64,000 bases of DNA, taken from Paracoccus aminovorans (lineage in GTDB: Bacteria; Pseudomonadota; Alphaproteobacteria; Rhodobacterales; Rhodobacteraceae). The translations under genes and the position numbers were made by a program. Positions 34,831 through 43,044 of the stretch are shown here, one piece after another. Each line of letters begins with the position of its first letter. Within the stretch, counting starts at the first letter, position 1. The notes beneath the pieces are model-generated. The model did no database searches, was not told where the DNA came from, and was given only the letters and a program-made list of their open reading frames with translations. The stretch covers positions 218,435-282,434 of the forward strand of contig NZ_KQ955211.1 of assembly GCF_001546115.1 (NCBI RefSeq). The letters are read 5' to 3'.

Positions 34831-35107
34831 GAAACTACTCCTGGCGGGGTGCGCCATGCTCAGGCACGCCCCGGAAATATCGAGCGGCTGGCTTGGCCGC
34901 AGGCGTCAGGGTCGCGGCTGGCTTGGTTTCTTCCCTAACCGATGCATGACCGGCGCCGTCAACGATTCCCGTGGAGGGGCAGCGCGCCAGGCCGTCGCCT
35001 TTGCCCCGCTGTGGCACGAATGTGACAGACCCCGCATCAAGCCGGGCGCGGGCCCGAGCGTTGCGCGGGGCGCCATACGGTTACCGCCGGTGCGCGTCAG
35101 CCGAAAC

Positions 35108-35944
35108 TCAGGCCAGAAGCAGCGTTTCCAGCTGGCTCAGCGCGACGAAGGGAAAGGCGCGGGCCAGGTTCTCGGCAAAGACCGGCTGCTCGAGCACCCT
35201 CAACCCGTTGCCGCGGCGCGGCACCTCGGGCCGGGAATCGTGGCCTTCGAGCTTCAGTTGCAGCGAGCCCAGGAAACGCGGATCCAGGAGACAGGGAAAG
35301 CGCCGCATCAGCGCGTAATGGCCAAAGGAATAGATCGTCTGCGCCGGCGATCGCGGCCGCACCGCCGCGCCGGCCGAATGGAAGGGGCGGTCGATCTCGT
35401 AGCGCGCCGGCTCGGCACCGGCATAGTTGCTGACCAGAAGCCCGCGCGGCATGCTGAAGGCGAAGACGTCGTATTGCCGGCCCGCCTCGGCGGCGCGATG
35501 CAGGGCGGCGGTGTATTCGATGCCCAGGCAGTCGTCGTCGTCCAGCCGGAACTGCACCAGCCGGTGCCGCCCGCCGTCCGAGATCTGCGCCAGCAGCGGC
35601 GCCAGCGCCTCGTTCACCGTCGGCTGGTCCGACACCAGCAGGTGGATGCGGCCATCGGCGGCGCAAAGCCGTTCCAGCCGCGCGCGATAGGCCTGCGGCA
35701 TCGCCGGCGAGGTCAGCACGATGAAATGGAAATCGGGATGGCGCTGCGCCTTGATCGAGGCCAGCGTCAGCGCCTCGAAGCTGCGAAAGCGCTGCTCCAG
35801 CCGCTCGGGCTGATACAGCGTCTCGGCGACCTTGCGGCGCGCTTCGGCCTCGGCCTCGGAGCCGTGCCCGGTGCCGGAATAGATGGCCCAGTCGCCCCGG
35901 CCCAGGAAGGAAAAGCGGCAGATCCCGACGATAAGGTCAGCCAT
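35108..35944 (-). CDS. Putative rhamnosyl/glycosyl transferase
   Basis: A 278-aa soluble protein starting MADLIVGICRFSFLG. It matches the putative rhamnosyl transferase family (PF11316 type): the segment FHFIVLTSPAMPQAYRARLERL and a DDD motif in FRLDDDDCLG, which would bind the nucleotide-sugar metal. The rest contains SMPRGLLVSN and SFGHYALMRRFP, seen in alphaproteobacterial relatives. No polysaccharide genes lie nearby, so its acceptor is unknown. The start at 35944 is chosen because family similarity begins there; the upstream open frame is arginine- and serine-rich noise. Confidence 0.75.
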   Translation of the reverse strand: MADLIVGICRFSFLGRGDWAIYSGTGHGSEAEAEARRKVAETLYQPERLEQRFRSFEALTLASIKAQRHPDFHFIVLTSPAMPQAYRARLERLCAADGRIHLLVSDQPTVNEALAPLLAQISDGGRHRLVQFRLDDDDCLGIEYTAALHRAAEAGRQYDVFAFSMPRGLLVSNYAGAEPARYEIDRPFHSAGAAVRPRSPAQTIYSFGHYALMRRFPCLLDPRFLGSLQLKLEGHDSRPEVPRRGNGLRVLEQPVFAENLARAFPFVALSQLETLLLA

Positions 35945-36406
35945 GGCCAGCCTCCCCGCCCCGATGCGCGCCGACCGGAAAAAGTCGCGCGCTGTTGCCT
36001 TTGGCCGCCGGCGCCGCAGCGAAGGAAAGCCGAGCCCGGAACAGGGCCATTGCCTGGAAAGAAACCACCATCTGAAACCACCTTCGCATGGCAATGGATC
36101 AACAGATAGACGGCCCCTTGACACGGGCCACCACTGGAAAACTCTCTTATGCATAGCGGGGGATGGCCGCGCAGGCAAGCTCTGGCAAGGACCTGATCTG
36201 GCAGCAGAACTTTCCGCAGGCCGGCGCGTACCGAAGCGACCGGGCATCGTGGGATCCCCGGCCGCCGAGACAGCGCACTCATTACTGTTAAACCCGGCCC
36301 CGACAAAAATGCCGCAGCCAAGTTGATTAATCACGCAGGATGCGGGTTGCGAAATTTCCGATTAGGTCATCTGCTGCTGCCGGAAAAGCAACACGGAGAA
36401 ACGTCC
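35945..36406. promoter_or_regulatory. Divergent intergenic region of the glycosyltransferase and LysR genes
   Basis: This 462-base gap has no convincing gene. It contains the palindrome TGATTAATCA at 36324-36333, about 75 bases ahead of the LysR start, a plausible LysR-type operator. The part from 36290 to 36400 is relatively AT-rich, as expected for a promoter. Confidence 0.4.
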
Positions 36407-37432
36407 ATGGTGAAGCAATCGGCAACAGCAGAGGAAACCGCGCTTCCGGTCAGCCGCGGGCAGGCGCTGTCCCCTGCCCTGCTGGCGCGGATTTTCTACC
36501 AGGCGTCGCTGGTTCACTTCAATGCGGTGGCCGAGCACCTGTCGGTGCGCGAGGCGTCGCGGCGCCTGAACATCGCCGCTTCGGCGGTGTCGCGGCAGAT
36601 CAGCCAGCTGGAATTCGCCCTGGGGGTCGAGCTTTTCGTGCGCGACCGCCGCCGGCGCCTGACGCTCTCGCCCGCCGGCGAGATCCTCTACGGCCATACC
36701 CGCAACCTCGGCAACATCCTCGACAGCGCCGTGGACGAGCTGGAGCTGCTGCGCGGGCTCAAGACCGGCACGGTGCGGATCGCCACGGTGGAAAGCATCG
36801 GCATCGCCTTCCTGCCCGAGATCATCTCGGAATTCGGCCGGCGCTACCCGGGCCTGCAACTCGAGGTGTCGATGGTTCCGGGCGCCGAGGTGATCGAGCG
36901 GCTGATCGACGAGCGGGCCGAGGTCGGCTTCGGCTTTCCCACCGACACCCATCCGCAGATCGCCGTCGCCCTGCACCGCGACGTGCATATCGGCGCCATG
37001 ATCCGCCACGACCATCCGCTGGCCGACAGCCGCGGCCCGGTCAGCCTGGCCGAATGCCTGGCCCATCCGATGGCCATCGCGAATTCCGAGATCTCGATCC
37101 GCAGGATCGTCGACCCGTTCCTGCTGCAGGCGACCCAGACCCTGCCGCCCATGGTCGAGGTCGATTCCATCCGCATGCTGGTCGAACTGGCGCTGACCGG
37201 GCGCTATGTCTCGATCACCACGCCCATCGGCGCCCAGACCGACATCGCCGAGGGCCGGCTGGTGTTCCGGCCGCTGTCCGAGGAGGGCCTGCCCGCGAAC
37301 CGCTTTGGCGTCATGCTGCGCGGCGGCGGCACGCTGCCGCTCGCCGCCGCGGTGTTCCTGGACTATGCCCGCAACCAGTTCTTGCGGATCGAACTGCCCG
37401 GCGCGGTACTGCCCGAGGGCGACGAGGGATAA
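36407..37432 (+). CDS. LysR family transcriptional regulator
   Basis: A 341-aa regulator. The winged helix-turn-helix is at residues about 30-90 (FNAVAEHLSVREASRRLNIAASAVSRQISQLE, LFVRDRRRRLTLSPAGE), and the co-inducer domain follows (TGTVRIATVESIGIAFLPEII). The first 28 residues are an unusual polar extension. I chose the ATG at 36407, preceded by a GGAGAA; an in-frame ATG at 36323 would overlap the AT-rich promoter. It is convergent with the TonB receptor gene, from which a strong hairpin separates it. Ligand and targets are unknown. It is not ModE, since no Mop/TOBE domain is present. Confidence 0.88.
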   Translation: MVKQSATAEETALPVSRGQALSPALLARIFYQASLVHFNAVAEHLSVREASRRLNIAASAVSRQISQLEFALGVELFVRDRRRRLTLSPAGEILYGHTRNLGNILDSAVDELELLRGLKTGTVRIATVESIGIAFLPEIISEFGRRYPGLQLEVSMVPGAEVIERLIDERAEVGFGFPTDTHPQIAVALHRDVHIGAMIRHDHPLADSRGPVSLAECLAHPMAIANSEISIRRIVDPFLLQATQTLPPMVEVDSIRMLVELALTGRYVSITTPIGAQTDIAEGRLVFRPLSEEGLPANRFGVMLRGGGTLPLAAAVFLDYARNQFLRIELPGAVLPEGDEG

Positions 37433-37450
37433 TCGCCCTCGGGCCGGGAC

Positions 37451-37476
37451 GGATCGCGGCCGGCAGGGCCGCGATC
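37451..37476. terminator. Bidirectional hairpin between lysR and the TonB receptor gene
   Basis: A perfect 11-base stem, GGATCGCGGCC (37451-37461) with GGCCGCGATCC (37466-37476 region), encloses a 5-base loop. It lies between convergent stop codons (37432 and 37514). There is no strong T-run on either side. Confidence 0.6.
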
Positions 37477-37513
37477 CTCGTCGTAAGCGGCCTCGGCAGC
37501 TGCCCGGACAGGT

Positions 37514-39649
37514 TCAGAACCGCAGCGCCGTGGTCAGGAAGAAGCTGCGCCCGGGTTCGGGATAGCCCTCGACCAGCGCGTGGTCGCGGTCGAAAAGGTT
37601 GCGCACGCCGAACAGCACCTCGGCCCGCTCGCTGGCGGCCCAGGCGAAATCCAGGTTCGCCAGCGCGAAGCCGCCCATGCGGGTATAGGCGATGGCCGCC
37701 GGATCCTCGGGCTGGATCGCGCTTTCCGACAGGCGCGAACTCGACACCTGCAGCGAGGGCGAGACCGTCAGCACCGGCGTCGCCTGCCAGTCCAGCCGCA
37801 GGAAGGCGTTGTGGCGCGGCGTGTCGGTCGGCCGATAGTCGGCGCGCAACGGGTCGGTGATCGAACGGTGCAGCCAGGTATAGTTCGTCACCAGCACCAG
37901 GCTGTCGGCCAGCTGCCAGTTCGCCGCGACCTCGAAACCCTTGTAGACCCCGTCGCCGACATTGCGGCTCTGGGTGATCTGCTCGCCCTCTGCGTCCAGC
38001 GCGCCGGTCGGGACCGACTGGATCATGTCCTTGACCTTGCTGTAGAACAGCGCCGCGTCCACGGTCGCGGGGCCGATGTCGCCGCTGTAGCCCAGTTCAG
38101 CGTTCAGCGCGCGTTCCGATTCCAGGTCCGGGTTCGGCACCGCCGTCCCGAAGCGGGTGCTGTAGCGGTCGAAGAGCGTCGGGAACCGGGTGCGCGAGGA
38201 CAGGCTGGCGCGATATTCGCCCATAGCCCCCGGTTGCCAGATCGCCGCCAGTTGCCAGTTCACCGCATCCGAGGACCCCGTCGGCAGGCCGGCGTCATCC
38301 CCGGTCCGGTCGGCTTCCAGCACGCGGGCCCTGTCATAGCTGAGGCCCGCGACCACGCGCAGATCCTCGCGTGCCTGCCAGGTATCCTCCAGCGCGACGG
38401 ACCAGGTTTCCTCGGTGCTGATCTCGGCCGGATCGGGACTGCCGCCCAGTCCCGGGCGCGAGAACTGGATCGATTCATGCTTGTCGCGGCGGAAATGCGC
38501 GGCGCTGCGCAGGCTGTGCTCGCCGATGTCGGCCCCACCCTCCAGGCTCAGGCCCCAGGAGCGGTCCTTGTAGCGGCTGTCGAAGGCGCGGCGCTCGGTC
38601 TGGGTGCTGTGGGTGTAATCGTCCCAGGCCGAGAGCAGGTTGTCGAAGCGGTTGTAATAGGCCTTGGTCTTGACATAGCCGGCGCCGAGTTCGGTGTGCG
38701 AATAGAAGGCCAGGCTGTCGATGTCCCATTCCGGCCAGGTCCAGTCGCGCTGCCAGCTTTGGCCCTCGCCAGGCTCGTCGGTCAGGCCACGGATGGGCTG
38801 GTCGACGTGATAGGGCGCGTTCTTCTGCCCGGTCTGGCGGGTATAGCTCAGCACATATTCGTCACTCGCGTTCGGCGTCCAGCCGGCCTTGAGGTTCAGC
38901 CGCGAATCCTCGCTGTCGGAATAGTCGCGCAGGCCGGCGCCCTGCTGCGGGCGCGGCTGAAAATCGCGCGACAGGTGGAAGCCGTCGCTGTCGCGCTTCA
39001 GATAGCTGCCTTGCAGCCAGAACTGGTCGCGCTTCATGCCCAGCGACACATAGCCGCTGCGGCCCGAGATGTCGCCGCGATTGCCGGCCTCGACCCCCAG
39101 CCGGGCCTCGCCCTCGAAGGGCTGCGTGGGCTGGCGCGTGACCAGGTTGATGGCGCCGCCCATGCCGCCGGGACCGTTCAGCACCGAGACATAGCCCTTT
39201 TGCACCTGGATCTCGGCCAGGTCGGGGGTCAGGAAACGGCCATAGTCCAGCCGGTTGTCGGCCGGCAGATAGACCCGGATGCCGTCGATCGACAGCGGCG
39301 CCTGGAAGCGGTCGAAGCCGCGCACGAAGACCAACCGCTCGTTGCGGCTGCCGCCGGTATTGCCGACCTCGACCCCCGGCACCACGGCCAGCGCATCGTC
39401 CAGCGTCAGCCGGTTCTGCCGTGCAACCTGCTCGGCCGGAACGGTGCTGGCGGTGCCGCCCCCCGCATCGGCCTTGCCGGTCAGCACCACCGTGCCCAGC
39501 GTGAAGACCGGGCTGGCCGGTGCGGCCTCTTGCGCCATGCCCGTGTCGGGCTCTTGTGCCGCGCCCGTGTCGGGCTGTTGTGCCATGCCGGCCCCGGGCA
39601 CCAGCCCGAGCAAAGCCAGGGCGAAAAGCCCCCTCATGTGAAACCCCAT
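37514..39649 (-). CDS. TonB-dependent receptor, predicted molybdate/tungstate-related
   Basis: A 711-aa outer-membrane receptor. The signal peptide runs to about residue 23 (LALLGLVPGAGMAQ). A short repeated spacer follows (QQPDTGAAQEPDTGMAQE), then a TonB-box-like LGTVVLTGK, the plug (LTLDDALAVVPGVEVGN, VRGFDRFQAPLSIDGIRVYLP, NGPGGMGGAINLVTRQP) and a barrel ending GYPEPGRSFFLTTALRF. It starts at ATG 39649 with GAGGGAG ahead. Only 17 bases upstream lies a ModE-box-like dyad, and the divergent operon with a molbindin and a MolABC-like importer has its own copy. I therefore infer that it moves a molybdenum or tungsten species across the outer membrane. Siderophore, heme or cobalamin transport remain possible on family grounds alone. 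Confidence 0.72.
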   Translation of the reverse strand: MGFHMRGLFALALLGLVPGAGMAQQPDTGAAQEPDTGMAQEAAPASPVFTLGTVVLTGKADAGGGTASTVPAEQVARQNRLTLDDALAVVPGVEVGNTGGSRNERLVFVRGFDRFQAPLSIDGIRVYLPADNRLDYGRFLTPDLAEIQVQKGYVSVLNGPGGMGGAINLVTRQPTQPFEGEARLGVEAGNRGDISGRSGYVSLGMKRDQFWLQGSYLKRDSDGFHLSRDFQPRPQQGAGLRDYSDSEDSRLNLKAGWTPNASDEYVLSYTRQTGQKNAPYHVDQPIRGLTDEPGEGQSWQRDWTWPEWDIDSLAFYSHTELGAGYVKTKAYYNRFDNLLSAWDDYTHSTQTERRAFDSRYKDRSWGLSLEGGADIGEHSLRSAAHFRRDKHESIQFSRPGLGGSPDPAEISTEETWSVALEDTWQAREDLRVVAGLSYDRARVLEADRTGDDAGLPTGSSDAVNWQLAAIWQPGAMGEYRASLSSRTRFPTLFDRYSTRFGTAVPNPDLESERALNAELGYSGDIGPATVDAALFYSKVKDMIQSVPTGALDAEGEQITQSRNVGDGVYKGFEVAANWQLADSLVLVTNYTWLHRSITDPLRADYRPTDTPRHNAFLRLDWQATPVLTVSPSLQVSSSRLSESAIQPEDPAAIAYTRMGGFALANLDFAWAASERAEVLFGVRNLFDRDHALVEGYPEPGRSFFLTTALRF

Positions 39650-39666
39650 CGCTCCCTCTCGCGAAT

Positions 39667-39690
39667 CGTTATGTTTAACAAGACATAACG
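39667..39690 (-). promoter_or_regulatory. ModE-box-like dyad A (TonB receptor side)
   Basis: CGTTATG (39667-39673), 10 bases, CATAACG (39684-39690); the arms extend to 8 bases each (CGTTATGT/ACATAACG). It is 24 bases long, the size and layout I remember for the ModE operator of molybdate operons. It is 17 bases from the receptor start, where a bound repressor would block transcription or initiation. Confidence 0.65.
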
Positions 39691-39773
39691 TAACCGGACG
39701 GGATGGCCATAGCCTGAACGGCGTCGCACCCGGGTCGTGTCCGCCGCGCCACGCGGCGCTTGCCAGCACCGCC

Positions 39774-39797
39774 CGTTATGTTCCATCATCCATAACG
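39774..39797 (+). promoter_or_regulatory. ModE-box-like dyad B (mop/MolABC operon side)
   Basis: CGTTATG (39774-39780), 10 bases, CATAACG (39791-39797): the same half-sites and the same 24-base length as dyad A, but with a different spacer. It lies 33 bases ahead of the first gene of the divergent operon. The two identical dyads, one at each promoter of the divergent pair, suggest one regulator controls both. Confidence 0.65.
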
Positions 39798-39830
39798 TCG
39801 CGAGAATCAGCGCCAAAGGGGGGAACCACC

Positions 39831-40343
39831 ATGGACATTCGCTATGTCTGCTCCGAGGAGGAGTTCAGGACCGACAGCGTGCTGAGCACGGCGGCCGAAC
39901 GCGCGACGGCGCTTGGCATCGCGCTGGCCGGCACCGTGCAGCCGGTCGATCCCGAGGTGCCGCGCGGCCATTGCGACATCGTGCTGGCGCTCTTGCCGGA
40001 TGGCGAGCGGCGCGGCATCAGCATCGACCTGCCGCCCGAGGTGCCCGGCTGCCGGCTGGACCCCGAGGCGCTGGAGGCCGCCGTCGCCGTCGTCGAAAGC
40101 CGCCTGCCCGGCGCACAGGCGCTGGTCGTGAACAAGTTCGGCAAGCAGGAGGCGGCGGGCCGCGGCTTGGTCGGCGCCATCGGCGAGGCCTGCGCAAAGG
40201 GCCTGCCGGTGCTGGTCGGCGTCGCCCCGCAATGGCGCGAGGCCTTCCTGGCCTTCGCCGAGGACAGGGCCCAGCCGCTGCCGGCCGAGGCCGAGGCGAT
40301 TGTCACATGGTTGCAGCAGGCCTGCGCAGCCAGGGCCGACTGA
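39831..40343 (+). CDS. DUF2478-type protein in the Mo/W locus
   Basis: A 170-aa cytoplasmic protein. The conserved-looking second half (ALVVNKFGKQEAAGRGLVGAI, GLPVLVGVAPQWREAF) matches my memory of DUF2478, a family often found beside molybdenum genes and resembling a minimal NTPase that lacks a clear P-loop. The N-terminus (MDIRYVCSEEEFRTDSVL) carries no signal peptide. A good ribosome site (AAAGGGGGGAA) precedes the ATG at 39831. It is the first gene of the operon behind dyad B. The function is unknown. Confidence 0.7.
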   Translation: MDIRYVCSEEEFRTDSVLSTAAERATALGIALAGTVQPVDPEVPRGHCDIVLALLPDGERRGISIDLPPEVPGCRLDPEALEAAVAVVESRLPGAQALVVNKFGKQEAAGRGLVGAIGEACAKGLPVLVGVAPQWREAFLAFAEDRAQPLPAEAEAIVTWLQQACAARAD

Positions 40344-40370
40344 CCTGCAACCCTCTGGAAAGGAACTGCC

Positions 40371-40580
40371 ATGAAACTCAGCGCAAGAAACGTCCTGCCC
40401 GGCACCGTGACCGAGATCGTGACCGGCGCCGTGACCAGCCATGTCCGCATCGACCTGGGCGGCAGCGTGGTCACCGCCTCGATCACCAATGACGCGGTCA
40501 AGGAACTGGGGCTCAAGGTCGGCAGCCGCGCCTCGGCCGTGATCAAGGCCTCGGACGTGATGGTCGGCGTGGATGAATGA
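40371..40580 (+). CDS. mop: Molbindin (Mop/TOBE single-domain protein)
   Basis: A 69-aa molybdate-binding protein. The complete Mop fold is visible: MKLSARNVLPGTVTEIVTG opens the domain, followed by HVRIDLGGSVVTASITNDAVKELGL and GSRASAVIKASDVMVGV. Molbindins assemble into hexamers that store or buffer molybdate or tungstate in the cytoplasm. This is the strongest indicator that the operon concerns Mo or W. It overlaps the next gene by 8 bases. Confidence 0.92.
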   Translation: MKLSARNVLPGTVTEIVTGAVTSHVRIDLGGSVVTASITNDAVKELGLKVGSRASAVIKASDVMVGVDE

Positions 40581-41034
40581 TGCCGACGCAAACGCGCTGA
40601 GGCCCCATGAGCAGGCCGTCGGCACGCCGCAGGGCTTTGACGCCGGGCTGTGGTTCATCGGACGCATCCGCACCCCCTGGACCCGGCGCGGCGACTGCCC
40701 GCATCGCGGCGATGCCGAAGCCGGCCCGCCGTGCCGGATCGAGCTGTTCGACCCCTGGGGGCCGGCGCTGACCGGCATCGAGGCGCAGGAGCGCCTGCAG
40801 ATCCTGTACTGGATGGACCAGGCGCGCCGCGATCTGGTGCTGCAAAATCCCAAGTTCGGCGACAGCGCGACGGGCACCTTCGCGCTGCGCTCTCCGGTGC
40901 GGCCGAACCCGGTGGCCTCGTCGGTCGTCCGGCTCATCGAGGTGCGGGGGCCGGTGCTGACCGTGCGCGGACTCGACTGCCTCGACGGCACCCCGCTCAT
41001 CGACATCAAGGCAGCGTTCGGAGCCCTCGCATGA
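40573..41034 (+). CDS. TsaA/TrmO-like domain protein
   Basis: A 153-aa protein with the TsaA-like (UPF0066) fold: FIGRIRTPW at the start, CRIELFDPWGPALTGIEAQERLQILYWMDQARRDL in the middle and SPVRPNPVASSVVRLIEVRGPVLTVRGLDCLDGTPLIDIK at the end. TrmO is a SAM-dependent tRNA m6t6A37 methyltransferase, but paralogues of this fold lie in metal-transport operons and probably do another job. It overlaps mop by 8 bases and the next gene by ATGA, so it belongs to the operon. I do not claim tRNA methylation. Confidence 0.75.
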   Translation: MNDADANALRPHEQAVGTPQGFDAGLWFIGRIRTPWTRRGDCPHRGDAEAGPPCRIELFDPWGPALTGIEAQERLQILYWMDQARRDLVLQNPKFGDSATGTFALRSPVRPNPVASSVVRLIEVRGPVLTVRGLDCLDGTPLIDIKAAFGALA

Positions 41035-42062
41035 TCCGCCTGACCCGCCGGAGCCTCTCCGGCCTGATCCTCGCGCTGGTGGCGGCCGGCCCGGCGCTGG
41101 CGCTGGACGGGGCGCGTTTCACCGATGCGACCGGACGCGCGGTCGCGGTCCCGGCCAATCCGGCGCGGGTCTTTGCCGCCGGACCGCCGGCGGCGACCCT
41201 GCTTTACGCGCTGAAGCCGCAGGCGATGGTCGGCTGGGTCCGGCCGCTGAAGCCGCAGGACCTGCCCTTCCTGCGCCCCGAGGTCGCCGACCTGCCGACC
41301 CTCGGCCGCCTGACCGGCAGGGGCGACACGCTGAACCTCGAGGTGCTTCTGTCCACCCGGCCCGAGCTGATCGTCGATTACGGCACGGTGAATGCGACCT
41401 ATGCCGACCTGGCGGCGCGGGTGCAGGACCAGGCCGGCGTGCCCTATGTGCTGGTCGACGGCGGCTTCACGCAGATGCCGCAGGCGATCCGGCAGATGGC
41501 CGGCGCGCTTGGCGTGCCCGAGCGCGGCGAGGCGCTGGCCCGCTATGCCGAGACCACGCTGGCCGACCTCGACGCCATGCTGGCCGAGATCCCGGCTGAA
41601 GCGCGGCCCCGGGTCTATTTCGCGCGCGGCCCCGAGGGCACCGAGACCGCCGGCCCCAACTCGATCAATGCCGAGGTCATCGCCCGCGTCGGCGCCACCA
41701 ACGTCGCCCAGACCGACAGCGACGGCCTGGCCAATGTCTCGCCCGAGCAGGTGCAGGCTTGGGCGCCCGAGGTCATCATCGCCGTCGATCCGGATTTCGC
41801 CGCGAATGTCGCCACGATGCCGGAATGGCAGAGCATTCCGGCGGTGGCGCAGGGCCGGGTCTACCTGGCGCCGGCCGCGCCCTTCGGCTTCATCGATGCG
41901 CCGCCCTCGGTCAACCGGCTGGCCGGGGTGATCTGGCTGTCGCACAAGCTGTATCCCCAGGCCGCCAAGGGCGATCTGCACGGCCAGATCGCCGATTTCT
42001 ACCAGCTGTTTTATGGGCCGCGACCCGATGCCGCCGCTGTCTCGGCGCTGCTGGGTGACTGA
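41031..42062 (+). CDS. ABC transporter substrate-binding protein (MolA/FepB-type cluster)
   Basis: A 343-aa periplasmic protein of the helical-backbone (class III) binding-protein family that serves B12, siderophores, heme and, in MolA, molybdate/tungstate. A signal peptide ends in AAGPALA near residue 23, behind a twin-arginine-like RLTRRSLSG. Mature features are FTDATGRAVAVPANPARV, LIVDYGTVNATYADLAARVQ and VSPEQVQAWAPEVIIAVDP. Its start overlaps the TsaA-like gene by ATGA, and its end overlaps the permease gene. Context (mop, ModE-like dyads) makes molybdate or tungstate the best guess. Confidence 0.82.
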   Translation: MIRLTRRSLSGLILALVAAGPALALDGARFTDATGRAVAVPANPARVFAAGPPAATLLYALKPQAMVGWVRPLKPQDLPFLRPEVADLPTLGRLTGRGDTLNLEVLLSTRPELIVDYGTVNATYADLAARVQDQAGVPYVLVDGGFTQMPQAIRQMAGALGVPERGEALARYAETTLADLDAMLAEIPAEARPRVYFARGPEGTETAGPNSINAEVIARVGATNVAQTDSDGLANVSPEQVQAWAPEVIIAVDPDFAANVATMPEWQSIPAVAQGRVYLAPAAPFGFIDAPPSVNRLAGVIWLSHKLYPQAAKGDLHGQIADFYQLFYGPRPDAAAVSALLGD

Positions 42063-43044
42063 GCGCAGCCTGCTGCCGCTGCTGCTGCCGGGGCTGGCGG
42101 CGGCGGTGTTGCTGGGCGTGGCGCTTGGCCCCTACGGCCTGCCGCCGGGCCGCATCCTGGCGATCCTCGGCGGCGACCGCTCGGACCCGCAGGCGGTCAC
42201 GGTGCTTCTGAACATCCGCATGCCGCGCGTGCTGGCCGCCGCCCTGGTCGGCGCGGCGCTGGCCGCCGCCGGCGCGGCCTATCAGACCGTGTTCCGCAAC
42301 CCGCTCGTCTCGCCCGACATCCTGGGGGTTTCGGCCGGGGCGGGCTTCGGGGCGGTGCTGGGGATCCTGCTGGGCCTGCCGGTCATGGCGATCCAGATGC
42401 TGGGCTTCGGCACCGGGCTTGCCACGGTCGGGCTGGTACTGGCGCTGAGCCTCGCGCTGCGCGGCACGGGCCAGGTGCTGGTCATGGTGCTGTGCGGCAT
42501 CGCCGTCGGCGCACTGGCCGGGGCCGGCATCGCGCTGGTGAAGCTGCTGGCCGACCCCGAGCAGCAATTGCCCGCGATCACCTTCTGGCTGATGGGCAGC
42601 CTGGCCGGCATCAAGCGCCCCGACATCGCCGCCCTGCCCGCCGTGCTGGCCGGCCTGCTGCCGCTGCTGGCGCTGCGCTGGCGCATCGGGCTCTTGGCGA
42701 TGGGCGAGGACGAGGCACGCGCCATGGGCATTCCCGCCGGCCGGCTGCGGCTTCTGGTCATCGCCTGCGCCACGCTGATGACCGCGGCCGCCGTCGCCAT
42801 GGCCGGGGTGATCGGCTGGGTCGGGCTGATGGTGCCGCATACGGCGCGGCTCCTGACCGGGCCGCGCTTCGACCGGCTGCTGCCGGCCTCGGTGCTGATC
42901 GGGGCGGGCTTCATGGTGCTGGTGGACACCGCCGCCCGCAACATCGCCCAGATCGAGGTGCCGCTGGGCATCCTAACCGCCGTGCTGGGCGCGCCGATCT
43001 TCGTCGGCCTGCTGGCGCGCGGCGCGCGGGGGTGGAGCGAATGA
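42055..43044 (+). CDS. ABC transporter permease (MolB/BtuC/FecCD family)
   Basis: A 329-aa integral membrane protein with about ten hydrophobic segments. Family hallmarks are RMPRVLAAALVGAALAAAGAAYQ, RNPLVSPDILGVSAGAGFGA (the coupling loop of FecCD/BtuC) and GVIGWVGLMVPHTARLLTG. The start is a GTG at 42055, overlapping the binding-protein gene by 8 bases; the stop overlaps the ATPase gene (ATGA). It forms the channel of the predicted MolBC-type importer. Confidence 0.86.
   Translation: MTERSLLPLLLPGLAAAVLLGVALGPYGLPPGRILAILGGDRSDPQAVTVLLNIRMPRVLAAALVGAALAAAGAAYQTVFRNPLVSPDILGVSAGAGFGAVLGILLGLPVMAIQMLGFGTGLATVGLVLALSLALRGTGQVLVMVLCGIAVGALAGAGIALVKLLADPEQQLPAITFWLMGSLAGIKRPDIAALPAVLAGLLPLLALRWRIGLLAMGEDEARAMGIPAGRLRLLVIACATLMTAAAVAMAGVIGWVGLMVPHTARLLTGPRFDRLLPASVLIGAGFMVLVDTAARNIAQIEVPLGILTAVLGAPIFVGLLARGARGWSE

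Noticed and set aside
31846..34938. 1030-codon open frame on the plus strand
   Set aside because: It is antisense to otsB and the siderophore receptor. Long open shadows are expected at this GC content.
36407..37432. LysR gene as the ModE-type regulator of the Mo/W locus
   Set aside because: It has a normal LysR co-inducer domain and no Mop/TOBE domain, and it is convergent to the receptor rather than beside the dyads.
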